Of a DNA stretch of 54,912 nt, positions 1-9,031 are shown one piece after another. The stretch's first letter is position 1. Every line of letters begins with the position of its first letter. The notes below the pieces were generated by a model, which made no database searches, was not told the origin of the DNA, and saw only the letters and a program-made list of their open reading frames with translations. A program made the position numbers and the translations under genes. The stretch comes from Gammaproteobacteria bacterium. Lineage in GTDB: Bacteria; Pseudomonadota; Gammaproteobacteria; Steroidobacterales; UBA11654. Where the stretch lies: the NCBI GenBank assembly GCA_029244925.1, contig JAQWQE010000001.1, forward strand, positions 1-54,912, given 5' to 3'.

Positions 1-797
1 ATCAAACTGCCAATAAAACCATTGATCAATTTATTTGTGAAACAAAATATGGTGATGCGAGTAAAAAGATTATAATTGAGGAATTCATAACAGGACAGGA
101 ACTTAGTTACATAGTAATGGTCAAAGGAACTGAATATCTCACCCTTGCAACATCACAAGACCATAAAACAATTGGGGAAGGTGATATTGGACATAACACT
201 GGTGGAATGGGAGCATATTCACCTGTTCCATTTGTAAATGATGAGCTTGATAAAAAAATTAAGAAAAAAGTTATCGAACCAACTGTCAGAGGACTTTTTG
301 AAGACGGAATCAGTTTCAGAGGATTTCTATATGCCGGCCTTATGATTGACTCTGATATGAATCCAAAAGTACTAGAGTATAACTGTAGATTTGGAGATCC
401 AGAGACTCAACCAATAATGCTCAGACTAAAATCAGACCTCATTGAGATGATTCAGGCCTGTTTCTCTGGAAGCATTAGTCATTTTAAAGTTGAGTGGGAT
501 CAAAAATCAGCTATGGGTATAGTAATGTCCAGTAGTGGTTATCCTGAATCCTATGAAACTGGTAAAAAAATCTATGGGCTCGATACATTTTCCGATAAAA
601 ATAATACAAAAGTCTTTCACTCAGGTACACGATTAGAGAATAACGATGTTCTTACTAATGGAGGCAGAGTTCTATGCGTAACTGCACTTGGTGATGACTT
701 AAAACAATCTAACCGAAACGCATACTCTGCAGTTCAAGAAATAGGTTGGGATGGAAAATATTACAGAAAAGATATTGGCTTTAGAGTGATCAAATAG
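1..797 (+). CDS. purD: phosphoribosylamine-glycine ligase, 5'-truncated
   Basis: C-terminal part of the purine-pathway ATP-grasp enzyme that joins phosphoribosylamine and glycine to make GAR. The reading frame is open from base 3, so the gene starts left of the window and the ATG at 117 is internal. The ATP-grasp signature is clear: IIEEFITGQELSY, then TSQDHK and NTGGMGAYSP, then EYNCRFGDPETQ with metal- and ATP-binding residues, followed by the usual C-terminal domain ending at the TAG at 795-797. The gene converges on rho with only two bases between the two stop codons, so there is no room for a separate terminator. Identification is firm; the N-terminal third is not visible. Confidence 0.95.
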   Translation, partial: QTANKTIDQFICETKYGDASKKIIIEEFITGQELSYIVMVKGTEYLTLATSQDHKTIGEGDIGHNTGGMGAYSPVPFVNDELDKKIKKKVIEPTVRGLFEDGISFRGFLYAGLMIDSDMNPKVLEYNCRFGDPETQPIMLRLKSDLIEMIQACFSGSISHFKVEWDQKSAMGIVMSSSGYPESYETGKKIYGLDTFSDKNNTKVFHSGTRLENNDVLTNGGRVLCVTALGDDLKQSNRNAYSAVQEIGWDGKYYRKDIGFRVIK

Positions 798-799
798 TT

Positions 800-2176
800 T
801 TATTTTCTCATTGACTCAAAAAATTCACTATTTGTTTTGGTATCTTTCATCTTATTGAGCAAGAATTCAATAGCTGCGATCTCATCCATATCGTGAACAA
901 CTTTTCGAAGAACCCACATTTTTTGGAGTTCCTCTGGATCCATAAGAAGCTCTTCCCTCCTAGTGCCAGATTTATTGATATGAACAGCAGGATAAACTCT
1001 CTTATCGGCAATTCGTCTATCTAGAGCTACTTCCATGTTGCCTGTTCCTTTAAATTCCTCAAAAATGACTTCATCCATTCTCGAGCCTGTATCTACTAAG
1101 GCAGTGGCAATAATTGTTAAGCTCCCGCCTTCTTCAAGATTTCTTGCTGCTCCAAAGAAACGTTTGGGTTTTTGCAAGGCATTTGCATCCACACCACCAG
1201 TTAGGACCTTACCTGAAGCTGGTGCTACTGTGTTGTAGGCTCTTGCTAACCTTGTAATTGAATCTAAAAGAATGACTACATCTTTTTTATGTTCTGAAAG
1301 CCTCTTTGCTTTTTCAAGTACCATATCGGCTACTTGAACATGCCTTGATGCTGGCTCATCAAATGTGCTCGAAACAACTTCACCCCTTACCGTTCTTATC
1401 ATGTCGGTGACTTCTTCTGGTCTTTCGTCTATGAGTAGGACAATTAAATGTGCTTCTGGATAGTTTGCCGTGATCGATGATGCAATATTTTGAAGAAGTA
1501 TAGTTTTACCAGCCTTTGGAGGTGAAACAATTAAGCCTCTTTGTCCTTTTCCGATTGGTGATGCTAAGTCTATGATCCTTGCAGTCAAATCTTCTACACT
1601 ACCTGTACCTTGTTCAAGTTGAAATCTTTCTTCTGGAAAATAGGGAGTAAGGTTTTCAAATAATGCTTTTGTTCTTACATTCTCAGGATCCTCAAAGTTG
1701 ATTTCCGAAACCTTTAATAGTGCGAAATAGCGCTCATTATCTTTAGGGGGTCTTACTGACCCTGAAACGGTATCTCCATTCCTGAGGTTAAATTTTCTAA
1801 TTTGAGTAGGTGAGACATAAACATCATCTGGACCAGCAATATAGGAGGTATCAGCAGACCTTAGGAAGCCAAAACCATCTTGTAATACTTCTAGTACACC
1901 CTCACCAAAGATCCTCTTATCTTTAGCGGCATGAGCTTTAAGAATTGAAAAGGTGATATCCTGCCTTCTTGCTCTGGATATATTTTCAACACCCATTTCT
2001 TGTGCTGTTTTTTGAATCTCTGTGATTGATTTTGTCCGAAGATCAGGAAGTCTGAGCACATCATCTCCTTCTAGCTCTGACTTTGAAATCACATCTTCAG
2101 ATGTGAAGGTAGCTGCTCTATCTCGAAAATCTTTTTTATGATTTGATCTTTTTCTTTTTTTTCCGTTTGATGGCAT
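800..2176 (-). CDS. rho: transcription termination factor Rho
   Basis: Hexameric RNA-dependent ATPase helicase that ends transcription of untranslated RNA. Seen in order: a very basic leader (residues 1-45), the Rho N-terminal helical domain (about 48-85), the cold-shock RNA-binding domain with GFGFLRS (101-107), the P-loop SPPKAGKT (218-225), Walker B DVVILLD (299-305), the Q-loop around [11 protein letters not shown] (325-335) and the R-loop GTGNMEV (377-383). At 458 residues it is about 40 longer than E. coli Rho (419), entirely because of the lysine/arginine-rich N-terminus. It lies four bases downstream of trxA, the common gammaproteobacterial order, and is probably cotranscribed with it. 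Confidence 0.98.
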   Translation of the reverse strand: MPSNGKKRKRSNHKKDFRDRAATFTSEDVISKSELEGDDVLRLPDLRTKSITEIQKTAQEMGVENISRARRQDITFSILKAHAAKDKRIFGEGVLEVLQDGFGFLRSADTSYIAGPDDVYVSPTQIRKFNLRNGDTVSGSVRPPKDNERYFALLKVSEINFEDPENVRTKALFENLTPYFPEERFQLEQGTGSVEDLTARIIDLASPIGKGQRGLIVSPPKAGKTILLQNIASSITANYPEAHLIVLLIDERPEEVTDMIRTVRGEVVSSTFDEPASRHVQVADMVLEKAKRLSEHKKDVVILLDSITRLARAYNTVAPASGKVLTGGVDANALQKPKRFFGAARNLEEGGSLTIIATALVDTGSRMDEVIFEEFKGTGNMEVALDRRIADKRVYPAVHINKSGTRREELLMDPEELQKMWVLRKVVHDMDEIAAIEFLLNKMKDTKTNSEFFESMRK

Positions 2177-2180
2177 TTTA

Positions 2181-2501
2181 TTAAATATTTTGATTTATAA
2201 ATGATTCTATTTGACTCTTTGACCCTGCGCCTATGTGCTGAGCCTGCACATCTCCGTCTTTGATAATTATCAGGGTTGGTATACTTCTAACTGAATATTT
2301 CATTGATGTTTGATTATTAGTGTCAACATCAACTTTAACTATTTGTATCTTATCGCCGATTTCACTATCCAACTCTTCTAGGATTGGTGCTATCATTTTG
2401 CATGGGCCACACCACTCAGCATAAAAATCAATCAGTACTGGAAGTTCTGATCCACTTAAGTCTTGCTCTATTGTTTTATCCGTTGTTTCTATTATTCCCA
2501 T
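2181..2501 (-). CDS. trxA: thioredoxin 1
   Basis: Small cytosolic dithiol-disulfide oxidoreductase of 106 residues, the usual thioredoxin length. The active site WCGPC has its two cysteines at residues 31 and 34, inside the conserved [11 protein letters not shown] context, and the cis-proline loop reads RSIPTL. The ATG at 2501 is preceded by AAGGA about ten bases upstream. It is the first gene of a trxA-rho pair read leftward and is divergent from cysQ across a 167-base intergenic stretch. Confidence 0.97.
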   Translation of the reverse strand: MGIIETTDKTIEQDLSGSELPVLIDFYAEWCGPCKMIAPILEELDSEIGDKIQIVKVDVDTNNQTSMKYSVRSIPTLIIIKDGDVQAQHIGAGSKSQIESFINQNI

Positions 2502-2598
2502 AATTTGATATTCCTTTTGGCGAGATAATAATGATGATTCACAAGCCTTGAATTTGGCTAGGGATAACCATTCTCTCTAAATCTAGTATAATATTGCA

Positions 2599-2620
2599 AG
2601 TCTTTTTTATAAAAAAGACT
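2599..2620. promoter_or_regulatory. perfect 22-base palindrome between trxA and cysQ
   Basis: The half-site AGTCTTTTTTA is followed directly by its exact reverse complement, giving an uninterrupted 11+11 base inverted repeat in the divergent trxA/cysQ spacer (2502-2668). It starts seven bases after a TATAAT (2587-2592, plus strand) that could be a -10 box for cysQ; no good -35 is seen at 16-18 bases. The reverse strand of the same spot reads TATACT (2585-2590), a possible -10 for trxA-rho. A dyad with no loop near transcription starts suggests an operator more than a terminator, but it could also be chance in AT-rich DNA. Apart from this I see nothing in the spacer. Confidence 0.35.
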
Positions 2621-2668
2621 ATAAAGTAGAATTAAGCCGAAGCTTTAATAACTATTATCATATTAATA

Positions 2669-3493
2669 ATGCACTCATTTTCGCTAAATCAAAATATAAT
2701 TGATGAAGTTATAAACACTTCATTGATAGCAGGAGAGGCTATTTTAGATATCTACCGTACAAATTTTGATATAGAAATAAAAAAAGATTTTTCACCATTG
2801 ACACAAGCAGATCTCGCCTCTCATGAGATTATTCTATCTTCCCTCAAAAAACTAACACCGAACATACCAATTTTGTCTGAGGAATCATCAGAAATACCTT
2901 ATGAGCAAAGATCGGGGTGGATTGATTATTGGTTAGTTGACCCTTTAGATGGGACTAAGGAATTCATCAATAAAAATGGTGAATTTACCACAAATATAGC
3001 TTTAATTTCCGAGAATAGACCAATCTTTGGTGTTATTTATGCTCCAGCAATTAAAGAAATTTACTGGGGCTCTCACTTGTCTGGATCATTCATGCAAATA
3101 TCAGGTAAAAAACCTAAAAAGATAAGCGTTAAAAGTAAGGCAAGTAATATTACAAATGTGGTCTCTAGTAGATCCCATAAATCAGATACTGAGGAACACT
3201 TTCTCAATAAAATTGGAGATCATAAGGAACATCAGATTGGTAGCTCTTTAAAATTTTGCCTACTAGCTTCAGGCAAGGCTGATATCTATCCTAGATTTGG
3301 ACCCACTTCTGAATGGGATATTGCTGCAGGTGATGCCATTTTGTCATATGCTGGAGGAGGGATTGTCGATTCTGAAAAAAATAATATCCTATACAACATA
3401 AAAGAAGATCTTCTAAATGGAAGCTTCTTTGCTTTTACCAATAGAGAAACTATGGATAAACTCTATTTAGATTTCTTTAAATCAGTTATTTGA
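2669..3493 (+). CDS. cysQ: 3'(2'),5'-bisphosphate nucleotidase CysQ
   Basis: Inositol-monophosphatase-fold, magnesium-dependent phosphatase that hydrolyses PAP (3'-phosphoadenosine 5'-phosphate), a by-product of sulfate assimilation and sulfotransfer. Metal-site motifs are intact: SEES around Glu71, DPLDGTKEF (residues 91-99, the CysQ version of the family signature) and EWDIAAGDAIL near the C-terminus. Length (274) is normal, if slightly long. It is the last plus-strand gene. Its 3' end overlaps the convergent dehydratase gene by 12 bases (3482-3493), so full-length transcripts of the glycan locus would be antisense to it. PAP removal may matter if the P-loop protein at 29677-30741 really is a PAPS-using sulfotransferase (inference). 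Confidence 0.93.
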   Translation: MHSFSLNQNIIDEVINTSLIAGEAILDIYRTNFDIEIKKDFSPLTQADLASHEIILSSLKKLTPNIPILSEESSEIPYEQRSGWIDYWLVDPLDGTKEFINKNGEFTTNIALISENRPIFGVIYAPAIKEIYWGSHLSGSFMQISGKKPKKISVKSKASNITNVVSSRSHKSDTEEHFLNKIGDHKEHQIGSSLKFCLLASGKADIYPRFGPTSEWDIAAGDAILSYAGGGIVDSEKNNILYNIKEDLLNGSFFAFTNRETMDKLYLDFFKSVI

Positions 3494-5371
3494 TTTTGGA
3501 TGATATCCATCAACGACATCCAGGAAGATATTTTTGATTTCTCTCTGATCTTCACCTTCTATCGCACTAGTTAATTTTTCTAAAAAAATCTTCATCTGAT
3601 CCCAAGATCTAGTTTCATCTTTAGCTAAAAAGATTTTTTGATGCTCAGTAGACTCAGATTTACTATCAATCAATAACTCTTCGAACAGCTTCTCCCCTGG
3701 CCTTAGTCCGGTAAACTTTATTTCAATATCACCATCCGGATTTTCATTATCTTTGACTGATTTACCACTAAGTTGGATCATATCTTTTGCTAACTCATGA
3801 ACTTTTACCGGATCTCCCATATCTAGTAGGAAAATATCTCCCATCTTTCCCATTGCACCAGCTTGTATAACTAGTTGAGACGCTTCGCGCGGAGTCATAA
3901 AATACCTAATAATATTGGGATCAGTAACCGTCAATGGCCCACCACTCTTAATCTGCTTCCTGAAGAGCGGAACAACAGATCCTGAAGAGCCTAAAACATT
4001 ACCAAACCTTACTATACTGATTCTTGTATTTATTTCTTTCTCGAGGAGATCATTTTGGTAGATTGATTGAAGAATCTGCTCAGCGAATCTTTTTGTTGCA
4101 CCCATTATGTTTGTTGGCCTCACTGCCTTGTCAGTTGATATAAATACAAAACTCTCTATATTCATTCTTATAGCTGCACTAATGCAAGACAGGGTCCCAA
4201 AAATATTACATCTAACTCCTGCGATAATATTCTTTTCTACAAGTGGAACATGCTTGTAAGCTGCGGCATGATAAATGGTGTTAATATCATATTTCTCGAA
4301 TATTTTTTCTAACCTTCCTTGATTATTCACATTACCAATTATTGTAATAATTGGGGTATTGCCTGACGATGTCGATAATTGCTGCTCTGCTTGATAGAGT
4401 GAGAACTCACTGATATCAAAAAGCACTAATCTATTTGGCTTATTTTCTAAAATTTGGTTTGATAACTCAGACCCAATTGACCCACCAGCTCCAGTAATTA
4501 GAACATTCTTTCCTGTAATATCCCTCTCTAGAAGTTTTTGAATTGGCTCTCTTTGCTCTCTCTTTAGAAGATCACTAATTTTAACCTTCTTAAGATCATT
4601 AACAGACAATTCTCCTTTTGCTATATCAATAATATTGGGCATAACTCTTATAACAACTGAGTATCCTTTAAGTTCATTTATTATCTCTTGGATTCTAGAC
4701 TTACTATCATTGGGTTTAGCTATGAATATTTCTGAAACATTTAAGTTATCAATAATTCTATCAAGATCACTTCTTGAGTAGATTTTTAAGCCTTCAATAA
4801 AATTTCCAATAAAATCATTGTTATCATCAATGAAGCCAACTACCTTAAATTCAGGAGAATGTGCAATTGCTGATCTAAGCTGGATTCCAGAATCATTTGC
4901 ACCATATATAAGAACACGGGATAGATTTGAATCTTCTTTAATAAGAAGCCATCTAGCTAAGTATCTGATTCCACCTGAGAAATTAATTGTAAGAATACAG
5001 TTAAGAAATAGAAAATCTATTGGTGTAATCTCAATTGGGACTATCAAGAAGGTTAAAAACCAAACAAATGTGTATATTAAGCTAGCAATAGATATAATCC
5101 TCACGCTCTGGTAACTGGAATACCTAATCAAAGATTTATAAAGTCCTAAAGAATAGTAAATTGGTAGAGCTACTACTGGCATAAGAAATATTAATAAATA
5201 ATACGACTCTTCCACAGGAGAAAAGAGTTCATTATTTCTAATGGAAAGAGAAACCCAAAATGCCAAAACGAGCATAAGATAATCACAAAACATAACGAGG
5301 TATGTTTTCTGCAACCTTGTAAGATTAATAAAAGCTGTCTTAAGATCTAGGAGTATTTTTTTTAGTGACAT
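3482..5371 (-). CDS. membrane-bound UDP-GlcNAc 4,6-dehydratase, WbpM/PglF/CapD type
   Basis: Makes UDP-2-acetamido-4-keto-2,6-dideoxyhexose, the precursor of QuiNAc, FucNAc and bacillosamine-type sugars. The first about 135 residues carry four likely membrane segments (roughly 22-45, 57-78, 90-112, 116-134). A first Rossmann-like domain follows (YGANDSG near 157), then the catalytic SDR domain with TGAGGSIG (293-300) and STDKAVRPTNIMGATK (412-427), where the usual Tyr of YxxxK is replaced by Met as in this family. At 629 residues it matches the long two-domain subtype. It is the last gene of the locus in transcription order, 47 bases after the phosphoglycosyltransferase gene, a common pairing for making and then loading the first sugar. 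Confidence 0.92.
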   Translation of the reverse strand: MSLKKILLDLKTAFINLTRLQKTYLVMFCDYLMLVLAFWVSLSIRNNELFSPVEESYYLLIFLMPVVALPIYYSLGLYKSLIRYSSYQSVRIISIASLIYTFVWFLTFLIVPIEITPIDFLFLNCILTINFSGGIRYLARWLLIKEDSNLSRVLIYGANDSGIQLRSAIAHSPEFKVVGFIDDNNDFIGNFIEGLKIYSRSDLDRIIDNLNVSEIFIAKPNDSKSRIQEIINELKGYSVVIRVMPNIIDIAKGELSVNDLKKVKISDLLKREQREPIQKLLERDITGKNVLITGAGGSIGSELSNQILENKPNRLVLFDISEFSLYQAEQQLSTSSGNTPIITIIGNVNNQGRLEKIFEKYDINTIYHAAAYKHVPLVEKNIIAGVRCNIFGTLSCISAAIRMNIESFVFISTDKAVRPTNIMGATKRFAEQILQSIYQNDLLEKEINTRISIVRFGNVLGSSGSVVPLFRKQIKSGGPLTVTDPNIIRYFMTPREASQLVIQAGAMGKMGDIFLLDMGDPVKVHELAKDMIQLSGKSVKDNENPDGDIEIKFTGLRPGEKLFEELLIDSKSESTEHQKIFLAKDETRSWDQMKIFLEKLTSAIEGEDQREIKNIFLDVVDGYHPKSNN

Positions 5372-5418
5372 TCTTTAATAATCATAATTGCTTTGGGTTA
5401 GAGTATTTTTTTTAAAAA

Positions 5419-5979
5419 CTAATGTGTAATCCCTTCACTTCTAAGAGACTTAATCAAAGTAAGGGCAATTACTCTTAAATCATACATGAATGTTCTATTT
5501 ATCATGTATTCTTTGTCTAAATTAACCTTCTCTTCAGTAGATAACTCATCCCTGCCATTAATTTGTGCAAGCCCAGTCAATCCAGGTTTTATTTTCTGAA
5601 TACCATAATTGGTCCTCAATTGAATTAGGTCATTCTGATTATGAAGAGCTGGCCTTGGGCCGACAAAACTCATCTTCCCAGAAAGTATAGTCCATAATTG
5701 TGGTAATTCATCTAGACTAGATCCTCTCAATAATCTTCCAATAGGAGTGTAGTAGTTTTCTGGCGTATGAAGTAAATGTGTTGCTACATCTGGAGTATTC
5801 ACTTCCATCGTTCTATACTTGGGCATCTTAAAGAGACAATTATTCACGCCTACTCTGTCAGACCAGAATATTATACTCCCACGTGATGTTGCTTTTATAA
5901 GCAATCCAATTATTATCATTGGAATTGAAAGGATTAGAAGAAGCAAGATTGAAAATAAGAAATCAAAGACTCTTTTCAT
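5419..5979 (-). CDS. initiating phosphoglycosyltransferase (bacterial sugar transferase, PglC/WcaJ C-domain type)
   Basis: Transfers a sugar-1-phosphate from a UDP-sugar to undecaprenyl phosphate, starting repeat-unit assembly at the inner membrane. The 186-residue form begins MKRVFDFLFS with one hydrophobic re-entrant helix (about 5-29). It carries the family blocks KYRTM, SSLDELPQLW (Asp-Glu catalytic dyad), SFVGPRPAL and KPGLTGLAQINGR. I chose the ATG at 5979 because family members start at this point. An in-frame TTG at 6018 would add 13 residues and overlap the preceding epimerase gene by 16 bases; neither start has a good ribosome site. Its likely substrate is the product of the adjacent WbpM-type dehydratase or a derivative (inference). 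Confidence 0.92.
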   Translation of the reverse strand: MKRVFDFLFSILLLLILSIPMIIIGLLIKATSRGSIIFWSDRVGVNNCLFKMPKYRTMEVNTPDVATHLLHTPENYYTPIGRLLRGSSLDELPQLWTILSGKMSFVGPRPALHNQNDLIQLRTNYGIQKIKPGLTGLAQINGRDELSTEEKVNLDKEYMINRTFMYDLRVIALTLIKSLRSEGITH

Positions 5980-6002
5980 GGAGTTACTTTTACAAATTAT
6001 CC

Positions 6003-7130
6003 TTAGTTTACAGACCAAACTGTTCTATTAATATAGTCAATGTAGCTTATAACCACCCTTAATACTTGCTTAGAAACATGATTGACTTCGTAATCAGGTA
6101 TAGGTGGTATTACTCTCTCTTTAGCTTCATTTTGTCTGATAATGATATCGATTGAATCTAAGACTCTTTCACTTTTTAGCCCAGACATAATCAAAGTACC
6201 TGTATCCATTCCCTCTGGTCTTTCATGAGCATTCCTAATTGTGATAGCTGGAAGATTTAAGATTGACGATTCTTCAGTAATTGTTCCACTATCTGAAATA
6301 ACACAAAGCGCATCTTGTTGGAGTTTTATATAATCGCAAAATCCAAATGGCTTGAGAAATTTTACCAAGGGATTAATATTGCTTTCGCCAAGTTTATCAA
6401 GCCTATCCTTAGTTCTAGGATGGGTTGTAACAATTATAGGCAGTTCATATTCTTCTGCTACTTTATTTAGTGTTGAGAGCATATCTTTCAAATTTTCTGG
6501 TGAATCTACATTCTCTTCTCTATGAGCGCTAACTATAAAGTATTCTCTTGGTTTCACTTCTAACTTTGTCAATGCATCAGAGTTTTCAATATCTTGCATA
6601 TAAAAATCTAATACCTCATTCATATGGGAACCAGTTTTGATAATTGTTTCTCCTGGGATTCCTTCTGCTAAAAGATATCTTCTTGCATGTTCAGTTAGGA
6701 CAAAATTTATATCGCTCAAGTGGTCGAGAACTTTCCTATTTAATTCCTCAGGCACCCTTTGATCAAAACACCTATTTCCAGCCTCAAAATGAAAGACAGG
6801 TATTTTATTCCTTTTGGCTGATATGACTGATAGACATGAGTTTGTATCGCCATACAAGAGAACTGCATCTGGTCTCTCTTTTCTCATAATCTTATCTGAT
6901 TCTTCTATTATTCTTCCAATTGTAGCTGATGCTGAATCCCCTACTGCTTCTAAAAAATAATCTGGCTTTCTTATAGATAAGTCTTCAAAAAATACTTCAT
7001 TAAGCTCATAGTCATAATTCTGCCCTGTGTGAACTAACAAATGATCAGTATAGGCATCGAATTCAGCAATAACCCTGCTCATTTTTATAATTTCAGGCCG
7101 AGTCCCAACAATAGTCATAATCTTAGGCAC
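6003..7130 (-). CDS. non-hydrolysing UDP-sugar 2-epimerase, WbjD/CapG/FnlC type
   Basis: WecB-fold enzyme. Visible motifs are GTRPEIIKM at the N-terminus, HTGQNYD, LLYGDTNS, HFEAGNR, and SDSGTITEES with an NAHERPEGMDTG loop. The EAGNRCFDQRVPEE version, instead of EAGLR, is typical of the WbjD/CapG group, which inverts C2 of UDP-2-acetamido-2,6-dideoxy-L-hexoses rather than UDP-GlcNAc itself. It overlaps the CapE-like gene by eight bases and forms a three-gene set with it and the RmlD-like reductase. The final product would be UDP-L-FucNAc or UDP-L-QuiNAc depending on the reductase (inference). At 375 residues the length is normal. Confidence 0.88.
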   Translation of the reverse strand: MPKIMTIVGTRPEIIKMSRVIAEFDAYTDHLLVHTGQNYDYELNEVFFEDLSIRKPDYFLEAVGDSASATIGRIIEESDKIMRKERPDAVLLYGDTNSCLSVISAKRNKIPVFHFEAGNRCFDQRVPEELNRKVLDHLSDINFVLTEHARRYLLAEGIPGETIIKTGSHMNEVLDFYMQDIENSDALTKLEVKPREYFIVSAHREENVDSPENLKDMLSTLNKVAEEYELPIIVTTHPRTKDRLDKLGESNINPLVKFLKPFGFCDYIKLQQDALCVISDSGTITEESSILNLPAITIRNAHERPEGMDTGTLIMSGLKSERVLDSIDIIIRQNEAKERVIPPIPDYEVNHVSKQVLRVVISYIDYINRTVWSVN

Positions 7131-8133
7131 TAACTTTCTCCTTTATAATCTCCAAACGTGAGAGTAAATCAATCAATTCCAGCTGATCAAGCTGCTCTGT
7201 ATTATGTGAAGTATAATCTGAAAACTCAGATATTGACTCTTCACCCTGAGTAAAATATTTTGCGTAGTTAAGATCTCTATTATCTGCGGGGATCCTAAAG
7301 TAATCCCCTGCATCTTGTGCTTTTGACATCTCTTCTCTTGAGATCAATGACTCATAAAGTTTTTCACCATGCCTTGTCCCAATAATTTTTCTCTTTGGTT
7401 CTTTTTTTAAAACCTCAGACAATGCATTAACTAATGCTTCAAGTGACGATGCAGGAGATTTTTTTACAAAAATGTCTCCTTGTTGGCCATTCCTGAAAGC
7501 ATGCAAAACTAGATCTACAGAATCATCAAGAGTCATTAAAAAACGAGTCATATTTGGATCAGTAATTGTGACGTAATCATCATTCAATATTTGTTTGGCA
7601 AAAAGGGGGATGACAGAACCTCTTGAGCCCATAACATTCCCATATCTAGTGCAACACACTACTGTCCCTGAATTATCAATCATTCTACTCATTGCTATTG
7701 CTACTTTTTCTGCCATTGCTTTGGATATACCCATCGCATTTATTGGATAAACAGCTTTATCTGTGCTTAAAACAATTACTTTTTTTATCTTTTGCTCAAT
7801 AGATGCTCTAATAAGGTTTTCCGTTCCATTTACATTAGTTTTCACTGCCTCCATTGGGTAAAATTCACATGATGGTACCTGCTTAAGTGCTGCTGCGTGA
7901 AATACATAATCGACACCCTCTAATGCAGAAAGAAGACTTTGATAATCTCTAACATCGCCGATGTAGAATTTATACTTAGAATTACTGAGGTCAATCCTCA
8001 TATCTTCTTGTTTCTTCTCATCTCTACTAAAAATTCTTATTTCCTTAGCGCCAAGCTTCTCTAGCTCATGCGCTATAGTCTTCCCAAATGATCCTGTTCC
8101 ACCAGTAACTAAGAATGCTTTATTCTTCAACAT
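7123..8133 (-). CDS. UDP-GlcNAc 4,6-dehydratase/epimerase, WbjB/CapE/FnlA type
   Basis: First step of the L-sugar branch: converts UDP-GlcNAc to 4-keto-6-deoxy intermediates with C5 (and C3) inversion. The 336-residue SDR shows TGGTGSFGK (residues 10-18), AAALKQVPSCEF, STDKAVYPINAMGISK with Met replacing the usual catalytic Tyr, and RYGNVMGSRGSVIPLF. The AVYPINAMGISKA string distinguishes it from PseB-type dehydratases, which read ACNPVNLYGATK at this point. It lies seven bases after the RmlD-like reductase gene and overlaps the 2-epimerase gene by eight bases, so the three are probably translated together. Confidence 0.9.
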   Translation of the reverse strand: MLKNKAFLVTGGTGSFGKTIAHELEKLGAKEIRIFSRDEKKQEDMRIDLSNSKYKFYIGDVRDYQSLLSALEGVDYVFHAAALKQVPSCEFYPMEAVKTNVNGTENLIRASIEQKIKKVIVLSTDKAVYPINAMGISKAMAEKVAIAMSRMIDNSGTVVCCTRYGNVMGSRGSVIPLFAKQILNDDYVTITDPNMTRFLMTLDDSVDLVLHAFRNGQQGDIFVKKSPASSLEALVNALSEVLKKEPKRKIIGTRHGEKLYESLISREEMSKAQDAGDYFRIPADNRDLNYAKYFTQGEESISEFSDYTSHNTEQLDQLELIDLLSRLEIIKEKVSA

Positions 8134-8140
8134 GTGTTTT

Positions 8141-9031
8141 CTATCTTCTTGAAAAATTAATTTTATTCTGTCTTTGCATGATTATCCTTGATAAATCATC
8201 TAACATTTTATCCCAAGATGGAGCTAAATACCCTGTTCTCTCAAAAAATGCTGCTCCATTCAAGCTTCTATCACAGTAAAAATTATTGTCTGGGACAATC
8301 TCAATATCATTCCTATTTAAATAAATACTGAGCTTATTTAGCAAATCATACTTACTTATAGGGCTGCTTGATATATTCCATATGCCTGATAGATCCTTTT
8401 GCTCATTGATAATGAAATTCAGAACATTTGAAAATTCTATCGTTGTCAGCCCTGAGTAAATCGCATTTGTATATCCCCGGATGCTTCCACTTGATTTAAG
8501 AAACCATTCTATTAGGCCATGAGTTTTACCAATTTCTAATCCAATAGTTGATTTCCTAATTGTAAGGGCGCTCGGTTGATTTATCTCACCAATAAACTTA
8601 CTCTTTCCATAGAAATCATCAGCATCAGGGGCATCCTGCTCAGAATAAAACCCCTTTGAGCCACTAAATATACAATCAGTGCTAAGATGGATTAGCCTCA
8701 CTCCTATTTCATCGCAAACCTTATAAAGATCATGTGGAAATGTTGAGTTAATATATGAGCATTCTTTTTCACTCAGCTCACTTATTAATTGCTTTGTTAT
8801 TCCTATTGCATTGACAACTACATTAATTTCTTTAGTTAATGCTATATGTTTTATTTTTTTTATATTTCTAGCTTCAACATTAAAGAATAAATCTTCCTGT
8901 AAATCCTTAGAGTTACGAAAGTATGTTGATGGATTACTTCTGAACGTAGCAAATACTTTATTATTTAGGCCTAAATTTTGAAATAGACAGCTTCCAATCA
9001 TTCCGCTACCTCCCAATATTAGAATCCTCAT
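8141..9031 (-). CDS. RmlD-like NDP-4-keto-sugar reductase of the L-sugar branch
   Basis: Extended SDR of 296 residues with the nucleotide-binding ILGGSGMIGS at the N-terminus and YGKSK (the Tyr-x3-Lys pair) in the middle. It resembles dTDP-4-dehydrorhamnose reductases. In L-FucNAc loci the corresponding step is done by WbjC/CapF, a longer protein (about 370 residues) ending in a cupin domain. That domain is missing here, so the gene looks like the RmlD-type reductase (WbvR) described with WbvB and WbvD in Vibrio cholerae, which leads to UDP-L-RhaNAc and then UDP-L-QuiNAc. Product assignment is inference from this context. It overlaps the upstream glycosyltransferase gene by four bases. Confidence 0.8.
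   Translation of the reverse strand: MRILILGGSGMIGSCLFQNLGLNNKVFATFRSNPSTYFRNSKDLQEDLFFNVEARNIKKIKHIALTKEINVVVNAIGITKQLISELSEKECSYINSTFPHDLYKVCDEIGVRLIHLSTDCIFSGSKGFYSEQDAPDADDFYGKSKFIGEINQPSALTIRKSTIGLEIGKTHGLIEWFLKSSGSIRGYTNAIYSGLTTIEFSNVLNFIINEQKDLSGIWNISSSPISKYDLLNKLSIYLNRNDIEIVPDNNFYCDRSLNGAAFFERTGYLAPSWDKMLDDLSRIIMQRQNKINFSRR

Noticed and set aside
2599-2620. Reading the 22-base palindrome as an intrinsic terminator
   Set aside because: Its stem is nearly all A/T with only four G/C bases in total, has no loop, and lies between divergent genes where no transcript should end.
5419-6018. Longer form of the initiating transferase from TTG 6018
   Set aside because: The extra 13 residues do not fit the family, and the TTG lies inside the previous gene; the ATG at 5979 gives the usual start.
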